A stretch of DNA of 64,000 bases from RHLJ01 sp965247355 (lineage in GTDB: Bacteria; Bacteroidota; Rhodothermia; Balneolales; Balneolaceae): NCBI GenBank assembly GCA_965247355.1, contig OZ252011.1, positions 1,240,001 to 1,304,000 on the forward strand, in the 5' to 3' direction. Below are positions 17,507 through 25,500 of this stretch, piece by piece. The notes under the pieces are model-generated. The model saw only the letters and a program-made list of their open reading frames with translations, was not told where the DNA came from and searched no databases. A program made the translations under genes and the position numbers. Within the stretch, counting starts at the first letter, position 1, and each line of letters starts with the position of its first letter.

Positions 17507-18850
17507 TTAGAATCTATCGAAATCATCGTATGATGTTCTCGGTGTAATCGTTTTCTTTGGTTGTGTATCGTTGTTATCGTTATGACCCCGATCACGATTG
17601 TAAGAACTACTTCCATAAGAACGTCGTTCTCCACTACCACGATTGTATCGGTCATCCCGGTTTCGGTCTCCGCCACCTCGATTATCACGGTTGTTACTAC
17701 GGTATCCACCTCCGCCACCTCGATTATCACGATTATAACTTCCACCACCCCGGTTATCCCGATTGTAGTTTCCTCCACCACTTCCTCTTCTGGAACGGAA
17801 ATTCTTACCACCCCTGCTCTGTCCGCGATTGTTATCCCGTCTTCCTGAAGGACGTGATGAATAGCCACCTGATGAAGAGCTTTTCGTTAAGTCCTTAATC
17901 TCAACTTTAGGTTTGATAATACCACGTTCGTGAGTCGGATCCGTAAAGATCGGACGTAACTCATTTGCCAACCAGGTAGGATAGAATCCGTCCCGGGCTT
18001 CCTTCAGTAATACATGAAGATTGGTATATCTCGCGGAGAAGTGACCAATTACCAATAGCTTGGTTTGGGCTTCCGTTGCCACCCGGGCAGCATCACCCGC
18101 TGTTGAATGCCCGGTTTCTTTTGCTTTGTCTGCTAATTGATTGCCAAATGTAGCTTCGTGATACAAGATGTTTGTATTCATAGCCAGTTTAACTGCATTC
18201 GGGCAGTACTCAGTATCAGAAACATAAGCAAAGCTATCACCCGGACGTGGATGGCCTACAATTTCATAAGCTTCAATTTCAGTACCATCATCCAGTTTAA
18301 TATTCTTTCCTGCTTTCAGATCTTTAAACTGTTGGTCTTCTGTGATTCCAAGCTTTTCAGCTTTTTCTGAATCAACTTTGCCTGGCTTATCCTTTTCCTG
18401 GAATCTGTATCCAAGGCAGAATCTACGGTGCTTTAGCGGACGAGCTTCTACATAGAAATCATCTCCGTCCACAACCCGAGTTACATCTTCTTTCTCGTCA
18501 ACTTCACTGTAGTTGATATCGAATCCAAGCTCAACTCCGGAAAAATTGAGGTTCCACTCCACAAACTCTTTGATACCTTTTGGTCCGGCAATGGTAAGTT
18601 CCTTATCCCTTCGCTGTAATTGCAATGTTGAAATTAGGCCCATTAAACCTGAATAATGATCCACATCAAAATGTGAAATAAATATTGAATCTATTTTTGA
18701 TCGTTTTAATCCGGCCTGGAGCATACTCATTTGAGCATTTTCACCACAATCGAAGAGGAATACACTTCCCTCTCTCCATAATGCAACTGCGGGTAAATGC
18801 CGTACTGCGGTTGGTGTTGCTGAGGCTATTCCTAGTGGTACTACAATCAT
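17507..18850 (-). CDS. RNase Z-like metallo-beta-lactamase nuclease with C-terminal RGG tail
   Basis: The first 320 residues match RNase Z, the tRNA 3' endonuclease: FLFDCGENAQ, SKIDSIFISHFDVDH, KHRRFCLGYRF, YVSDTEYC, YHEATF, GHSTAGDAARVA and GHFSARY. The usual HxHxDH is here HFDVDH (His60, Asp62, Asp64, His65), so the second His is Asp. Residues 322-447 are a low-complexity tail rich in Gly, Arg, Asn and Tyr with repeats such as NYNRDNRGGG, like RGG boxes of RNA-binding proteins. RNase Z proteins normally end near residue 310. The gene sits between two ABC half-transporters on the same strand. Confidence 0.85.
   Translation of the reverse strand: MIVVPLGIASATPTAVRHLPAVALWREGSVFLFDCGENAQMSMLQAGLKRSKIDSIFISHFDVDHYSGLMGLISTLQLQRRDKELTIAGPKGIKEFVEWNLNFSGVELGFDINYSEVDEKEDVTRVVDGDDFYVEARPLKHRRFCLGYRFQEKDKPGKVDSEKAEKLGITEDQQFKDLKAGKNIKLDDGTEIEAYEIVGHPRPGDSFAYVSDTEYCPNAVKLAMNTNILYHEATFGNQLADKAKETGHSTAGDAARVATEAQTKLLVIGHFSARYTNLHVLLKEARDGFYPTWLANELRPIFTDPTHERGIIKPKVEIKDLTKSSSSGGYSSRPSGRRDNNRGQSRGGKNFRSRRGSGGGNYNRDNRGGGSYNRDNRGGGGGYRSNNRDNRGGGDRNRDDRYNRGSGERRSYGSSSYNRDRGHNDNNDTQPKKTITPRTSYDDFDRF
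17600..17840. repeat. Degenerate tandem repeat encoding the RGG tail of RNase Z
   Basis: The DNA repeats units encoding NRDNRGGGG-like peptides. An exact 20-base direct repeat occurs at 17670-17689 and 17712-17731, with more diverged copies between 17740 and 17770. Such tracts can expand or contract by slippage, so tail length may vary between strains. Confidence 0.8.
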
Positions 18851-18911
18851 TTTATTCTCCCGTTTTTCGAGGGCTGTTGCCTGTCAAACAATATGCCCGA
18901 TCGATTTAAAC

Positions 18912-20705
18912 TTATATTTCTTCTAATTCTTGTTCTAGTAATTGTTTGGTATACATGGCCTTATAGTGGCCGTCTTTTGACAAAAGTTCTTCGTGTGTTC
19001 CGTATTCTGCTATTGCTCCATCTTCCAAGTAGTAAATGATGTCTGCATCCTTTATTGTGGATATTCTGTGACTTATCATGATCGTTGTCCGTCCGCCCAA
19101 CTCTTCTTGTAACTGTTTTAAAATCGCGTCTTCAGTTTTTGTATCGATCGCACTCAGCGAATCATCAAATATTAATACCATGGGATCTTTTATCAGAGCT
19201 CTTGCGATGGCTGTCCTTTGTTTTTGTCCACCTGATAATGTGATGCCCCGCTCTCCGAGCATAGTCTTAAATTTTTTCTCAAAATCCAAAATATTCTCTT
19301 TCACCTGAGCTTTTTCAGCGGCAGCTTCAATCAGTTGATCATCTGCATCTTCTACACCGAACGCAATATTCTCTCCAATAGTGTCAGAGAACAGAAATGT
19401 ATCCTGTGGGACGAAGCCAATTGCCTTCCTTACATTTTCTACAGAGTGTTTTCTTAAATCAATTCCGTCTAATAAAATAGCCCCTACCGTTGGATCGAAT
19501 AATCTTGGGATCAATTGAATAAAACTCGTCTTCCCCGACCCCGTTCTACCAACAATTGCAATATTTTGACCGGCTTCAATTTTAAGGTTCAGATCTTTAA
19601 TCACGAACTCATCAGAATCCGGATATTTGAAGGATACATTTTTGAACTCAATCTCCCCTTTTATTTCCTGAGTGATTGCACCTTCTTTGTCTGATATTTC
19701 AATCGGATAGTCCAGAATTTCTTTGATACGATACCATGAAGCCAGCGACTTCTGGAAACGATTGGTAGTATATCCTAAAGCAGCTACCGGCCAGATCAGA
19801 TAGGCAACATAAATCAAGAATTCAGCAATGTTTCCCACTGTGAGTGTACCCTCGATGATCATGTTACCACCCTGCCAGATCACAATAATCAGAGAGATTC
19901 CAATAAGGAAATTGAGCCCTGGATGGAAGAGAGACTCAATCAGGTCCAGTCGTAATTTTTTCTTTCTGTAATCTTCGCTGAGAGCATCAAACTTGGTTTG
20001 TTCGTAATCCAATCTGTTGTAGGCTTTGATCAGGCGAATACTTGAAAAGCTCTCTTTGGCCTGCCCGGCTAGTCTGGAATATTGCTCCTGTATAATGATG
20101 GAGTGCTTATGAATGTAGCCGGTAATCCAGTATGCAAAAATAGAAAGTAATGGCAACGGAATTAGTGCCCAAACCATCAACTCTTTATTAACCAGGTACA
20201 TCATAGTAATTACAAATCCGGCTCTTGTAACTGTATTTATACTGTACATAATTACCGGTCCGTAATACTCGCGGACTTTATTTACATCTTCAGTCGCACG
20301 AACATACACTTCACCCTGAGAGTATTTTTCATAAAACCGTTGTGGAAGCGCCATCAGTTTTTCAACGATCTGATTACGCATATCAAATTCAACTTTACGG
20401 GAAGAAACGATGAGTGTCTGACGGGTAAGAAAAAGGAAAATGCCATATAAAGCTACGGTTCCAACAAGGTAAAGGGAGTTGAGCCCCAGGATGTGTCCGG
20501 CTTCACTTGAGAAAAGAGTCGTTATTAAATCATCGGGAACATTGTAATTCTGATCGGAAAGATTTTCAACCCGGTCTATCGTTCTTCGAATCAGCACTGG
20601 TATCCAGACAAGAAAGAAATTCGCAGCTGTTAGAAATAGCGCACCCAGTATAACTGGAACTTTATACTTTTTTAGATATTTATTTAGGTCTTTAAGTGCC
20701 CCCAC
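18912..20705 (-). CDS. ABC exporter half-transporter with degenerate Walker B (TM287/YheI-type)
   Basis: The 597-residue product starts with GTG behind a good ribosome site (AAGGAAGAG). It has a six-helix transmembrane domain (residues about 15-320) and an NBD with Walker A GRTGSGKTS, Q-loop FVPQDT, canonical signature LSGGQ, and Walker B VLIFDDSLSAID in which the catalytic Glu is Asp; the switch His is present (ISHRIST). This substitution marks the non-hydrolysing site of heterodimeric exporters. The partner is probably the gene at 15703-17496, which has Glu but a changed signature. The RNase Z gene lies between, 61 bases after this stop. Confidence 0.9.
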   Translation of the reverse strand: MGALKDLNKYLKKYKVPVILGALFLTAANFFLVWIPVLIRRTIDRVENLSDQNYNVPDDLITTLFSSEAGHILGLNSLYLVGTVALYGIFLFLTRQTLIVSSRKVEFDMRNQIVEKLMALPQRFYEKYSQGEVYVRATEDVNKVREYYGPVIMYSINTVTRAGFVITMMYLVNKELMVWALIPLPLLSIFAYWITGYIHKHSIIIQEQYSRLAGQAKESFSSIRLIKAYNRLDYEQTKFDALSEDYRKKKLRLDLIESLFHPGLNFLIGISLIIVIWQGGNMIIEGTLTVGNIAEFLIYVAYLIWPVAALGYTTNRFQKSLASWYRIKEILDYPIEISDKEGAITQEIKGEIEFKNVSFKYPDSDEFVIKDLNLKIEAGQNIAIVGRTGSGKTSFIQLIPRLFDPTVGAILLDGIDLRKHSVENVRKAIGFVPQDTFLFSDTIGENIAFGVEDADDQLIEAAAEKAQVKENILDFEKKFKTMLGERGITLSGGQKQRTAIARALIKDPMVLIFDDSLSAIDTKTEDAILKQLQEELGGRTTIMISHRISTIKDADIIYYLEDGAIAEYGTHEELLSKDGHYKAMYTKQLLEQELEEI

Positions 20706-20767
20706 TTACTCTTCCTTGAATAGTTTTTTGATACCAATAACAAGACTGCTAATTCTTGATAATCAGT

Positions 20768-22138
20768 TTAATTGATTTCGAAGACATTTACCTGAGGTTT
20801 TACAGCTTTTTTACTTAGCAGTGCTGGCCAGTAAGCTACTACTTCACTAGCCTTCGGTCTGCCTCCTGCAAAACCGGTAACTCCACTTGGACCGGTTAAG
20901 ATCAATGGTGCTACTTCCATTCCAAAACGGTCAACATCCTTTTTTACTGGACCACAAATCGAAATCCGCATCTGGATTTCATCATGGTCTCCATCCAAAT
21001 CTTTTTGAGTAACCTTTTTTTCGGTTGTTCCGTTGAAACCAACGAACTCTTTATTGAACTCATCAATATTAAGAGCCAGGTCTTTTGCGCGAGCTTCCAG
21101 AATCTCGGCTCCTTTAATTGCTTTCTTCAGTGCATCAGGCCATGAATACACCAGTGTTGCTGATAGTTTGTAGCCATCATTATAACTAGCTGAGACTTTA
21201 TAAAACTCGGTATCAGGAGCTCCTGTGATTCCATGAACTTTTACTTTATCAGGGGCTACATCTTCTACATGAATAGACGTAAAGTCTGCTACAACATCCG
21301 GAGTGATATAATCTTTGGGGTCTCCAATTTCATACAGCAGCTGTTCTTTTACTGTTTGAGAACTAACCAATCCTCCTGTCCCTTCATGCTTGGTTACAAA
21401 GAACTCCCCATTTGGATAAGCTTCTACAATTGGAAATCCAATATTTGTGAAGTCGTCTACTTTTTCCCAGTCAGTAAAATTCCCGCCGGAGGCTTGTGCC
21501 CCACATTCCAGTATATGCCCTGCAATAGTTCCAACCGACATCTTATCAAAATCGTCATACTGCCAACCAAATTCGTGTATCATTGGAGCCAGAGTAAGCC
21601 CGGTATCAGTTACTCTTCCGGTTATGATTACATCTGCACCCAGCTTAAGTGCTTCGACAATGGCTCTGCATCCAAAATATACATTTGCACTCAATAGCTG
21701 ATCTTTCACCGTAGAGATCGGCTCTCCGGTGTCCATATTCTTGAGCTCATGACCATTTGAAATAAGCTCATCGATATCATTCAGGATGTTATCACCATCA
21801 ACTACTGCTACTTTTAGCCCGGCATATCCTTTTTCTTTAGCGATTTTCAGAATTTCATCCTTACATGCTAATGGATTAACGCCTCCTGCATTACTAATTA
21901 CTTTAACACCTTGTTCGGTGATTTCAGGAAGGATCTGATCAATCACACCAACAAAATCCCGTGCATATCCCCAATCGGGATTACGCATCTTTTGTTTTTG
22001 CATAATAGACATAGTCACTTCTGCAAGATAGTCCATTACTAAATAATCAATAGGTCCGTTTTTGACCTGGTTTACTGGTGCCATGGGGAGATCACCCCAA
22101 AAGCCTTGCCCTGATGCAATACGTATATATTCCTTCAC
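20768..22138 (-). CDS. DUF1446 / AtuA family protein
   Basis: The 456-residue protein begins IRIASGQGFWGDLP and contains YLVMDYLAEVTMS, KVISNAGGVNP, DVIITGRVTDTGL, GHILECGAQASGGNF, FPIVEAYPNGEFFVTKHEGTGG and GVTGFAGGRPKA. These are typical of DUF1446 (PF07287), the family of AtuA from acyclic terpene utilisation in Pseudomonas. The biochemical role is not established and no other atu gene is near. It starts with GTG after AGAAGG. The gap to the ABC gene is 62 bases, so co-transcription is possible. Confidence 0.85.
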   Translation of the reverse strand: MKEYIRIASGQGFWGDLPMAPVNQVKNGPIDYLVMDYLAEVTMSIMQKQKMRNPDWGYARDFVGVIDQILPEITEQGVKVISNAGGVNPLACKDEILKIAKEKGYAGLKVAVVDGDNILNDIDELISNGHELKNMDTGEPISTVKDQLLSANVYFGCRAIVEALKLGADVIITGRVTDTGLTLAPMIHEFGWQYDDFDKMSVGTIAGHILECGAQASGGNFTDWEKVDDFTNIGFPIVEAYPNGEFFVTKHEGTGGLVSSQTVKEQLLYEIGDPKDYITPDVVADFTSIHVEDVAPDKVKVHGITGAPDTEFYKVSASYNDGYKLSATLVYSWPDALKKAIKGAEILEARAKDLALNIDEFNKEFVGFNGTTEKKVTQKDLDGDHDEIQMRISICGPVKKDVDRFGMEVAPLILTGPSGVTGFAGGRPKASEVVAYWPALLSKKAVKPQVNVFEIN

Positions 22139-22538
22139 TAAATACCTTCTCTTTCTTGTTGGTTAGACAATTAATATCGGGATTATTTGTGTGGAGGCGA
22201 AATCCAAAAATGAGAAAAAACTGACTATTTATATACTTCTTTCTATCACTTAAAAAAAAGACCACACCACATATAAATTCGTACATACTACGTGTTTTTA
22301 TGTATTAAGAAGCTGTAAAGAATGAGTATAATTAGATTAAAAAAATTGATCTTAAAAACTCAATTATTATATTAGCCAAAATTTGTAGGTCAAACTACAT
22401 GTTTATGTAGTGTATGAAATTGCATTATATACTTACTACAATTTGTTCTACATGTAACATCTCATTTCTTTTAAAAGGGTAAAAAAACATCCCTCGGGTT
22501 TAAGGAATGGGTACAATAAAAAATAAAGAGGAGTTAAT
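22139..22538 (+). promoter_or_regulatory. AT-rich control region upstream of the giant T9SS cargo gene
   Basis: This 400-base gap has no convincing gene. It has an inverted repeat ACTACAT/ATGTAGT (22394-22400 and 22405-22411), the palindrome TACATGTA (22449-22456), and a related TACTACGTGTTTTTATGTA near 22287. These share a TACATG-like core and could be operator copies. A strong ribosome site (AAAGAGGAG) lies just before the ATG at 22539. The exact promoter is not resolved. Confidence 0.35.
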
Positions 22539-25500
22539 ATGGAATCGAAACGTATACCATTTTATGGGATGCTATTCCTATTTCTGTTTGTCTTGGGTTC
22601 AAATTCTATTCTGGCCCAAAACGTATTTGTTCAAGATACCTTTACATCCCCTGATTCAGGTTTTGTAGTTGGTACCGCGAATGAAACTTTCACTGTAACC
22701 GTAGTAACCGGAGATATACCTGATATAGATTATATTGAGGTATATGTATATCCCTATGGTGCTCCAGGTTCTGCAACGCTTTTAACCACATTAGGTGCAA
22801 ACGATGCTACCGGCGGTGATTTTACCGGATTTCCAAATCAAACATTCACAGCCTCAGGAACTGATCTAATTGCAGCAGTAGCTCCCGGAGCGGATTCGTT
22901 ATATACAATTCAAGCCTTAGCTTTTGATATAGCTGATGTGCAAACCGGCGAAACCTATACTCATGTATATGCTGATGTTGATGCACCTGTCGTTAATTTT
23001 CTTACGATAAATGGTGGTGCTCCAGGCTCTTATGAACCCATTATTGGTGGTGATACACTTATCTACACTGTAGATGAAAACTATCTATTTATTGATCCCG
23101 ATTCCGTTCAGTTCAACTTTACCGTTGATACGGTTTCCGTATCTGGTACCAGAAGTGAGCTTCTTACCGATGGTATTTTGACAGATGTAACCGGTAACGA
23201 ATATACCTTTGTAGTAGATTTAACATATTTGGTACCAAGTTCTGCTTCTCCTGAAACTGCTACATTAACAGTTACCGATGCAGGTGGTGGTACTGATAAC
23301 GCCTCAGCGGCAATTACCATCGATGACAATACTGCGCCAACGGTAGATTTACTTTCGATTGATGGAGCTTCACCAACAGACAATGTGGTTCCTAATTCAA
23401 TTTCCGGGTATAATACTTTTGTATTCGATGTTCGAGACACCTATTTGAGTTCTTCTGTGTTAGACACACTTTATAATATTGACTTACAGGTTGATACTGA
23501 AAACTTTACTGGTACAATCCCGGAATTAGAAAGTGACGGAATGCTGACTGTAGTTGGCGATACTGCATTTATCTTTACTATAAATGTTAAACCTCATTCA
23601 CAAAGTAGTATTAGTGTTAACCTTGATGTTACCGATGCAGCTGGAAATACTGGTTTAGACAATAACCTTGTAGATATTGTGGATTTCGAAACAGATACCT
23701 ATTTCTTGATGCAACCCTACCCACATACTTCTTTCAATCAGGATTTAGGTCTTAATATTGATCTGGAACCTGGAAATGAAGCAAATGTAACCGGAGCTAG
23801 TGTAGATCTTTCTGCAACAGCAGATTTTTCTGTTATTGATACAACTTATACTCTTGATGATGGTTCGGTATTTAACCTGGACAATTTTGATGTACCTTCA
23901 GATTTAGTTGAGGGTATGTATTATGTACGCGCTACTTTGGATCTTGATGAAGGCGGATCAGAAGTTACACGTACAAACATTGTGTTTTATGATACTACCG
24001 CTCCAGCTATTACCATCGACTTATTAGAACCTCAGGAGTTTATGGGAACTGAATACCTGGTTGGTACCAGCCCTATCCAATTCTACACAGATGACACTGA
24101 TATCTTTAATATTGATGTAGATGTTCAGAGAATCCTGCTTGATTCAACCTCTGCATTTTTTGATGTCACGAATATGTCTCATTATCCATTCAGATTCGAC
24201 TTCAATTCCAGAGACTATGATGATGATGCAACTGAGGAGTTATTCGATGGGACGGTTGTATTCCGGGTAATTACAACAGATAATACAGGTAACACTTCTT
24301 CTCCTATTTACTTCCCGGTAAATGTTGATAATGACACCCCGGATTATATTGTATCTGAAATTAATGGTATAGATGTTATTGCTTCTGAATATGATGAGGC
24401 ACTTCATCCACCGGTATTTGCTGGCGACACACTTGAAATGAAGTTCAAATATTTTGCTGACGATTTTGAAAGTGCTGAATTTGATCTTGACTATGGCCCA
24501 TTTAATGTTGAAGGATGGATTGTAGATAATACCGATAGTGTATTAACGGTCGAATTCTACCTACCGGATAGTGATACCGAATATGACAATATTGATTTGA
24601 CACCAAATGATGACGAATTAACTGTTACTTTTACGGATGTATTTGGTAATGGTGATGGTAATTACATTGGTACCCCAAATGTTGGGCACTTAAAAATCTA
24701 CGATAATACTACTCCTTACGTCTATTTTGATAGCGCTCTGGATGGGGAAATAGTAAGAGATACTATGTGGATAGACCTTGGTTGGGACGAGTTTGAATTG
24801 CTTGATAGTACTGCCATTCAATATGCTACAATTGATATGAATGGAGATACTTCTGCATTCTCAACAATCACTACACTTTCTGCGGATAGTCTGAACAATT
24901 ATGATGTTTTTGTACTCCCAACTGCAGATTATGCAGATGGTAAGTATATACTACGTACAATTACCTGGGGTTATGAAACCGATCGTTATGATGGCGATAT
25001 GATTGAAGTGATTGGAGAAGATTATCTGTACTTCCGTATCGATAACACCTTCTCCCCTAACGAAGCTGTAACTATTCAACCTCTGGTTGATAACACACTT
25101 CATGGTAGTGAAGACCTCAGACTTTATGGAATGCATTCGGGAGACGCTTATGGTGCCTACCTGCAAGGGAAGTTTGTTCCTTATAACGAGTACATGGATG
25201 ATCCTTCTGAAATCGATACTTCATGGGTTATCATTGACTCTGTATTCACAGAATTGGAGACCTATTATTTCGAAGTCTTTGTAAACGACACCGATCTCGA
25301 TAATATATTCGATATTACTAATGTTGAGGGTGTATTCACTTTCAGAATGGTTGGTATTGATTCTGCGGTAACTTATGATACCGGTACAATCTACGATCCA
25401 GAGGCTCCGGAAAATACTGGTAACCGTGACGATGAAAACACCGTTGCTACCACTATGGTATACTACGATGACATCGCAATTGAAGGTAATTTTGTTATAA

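Noticed and set aside
17600..17840. Possible CRISPR-like array
   Set aside because: Repeats are in frame, degenerate, irregularly spaced and lie within coding sequence; no cas genes are near.
17503..17898. Open frames on both strands over the RNase Z tail
   Set aside because: The tandem GGN-rich repeat keeps several frames open. The products are low complexity, and the RNase Z frame explains the region.
22092..22286. 64-codon minus-strand open frame upstream of the DUF1446 gene
   Set aside because: It overlaps the start of the DUF1446 gene in another frame, has no ribosome site and an AT-driven composition.
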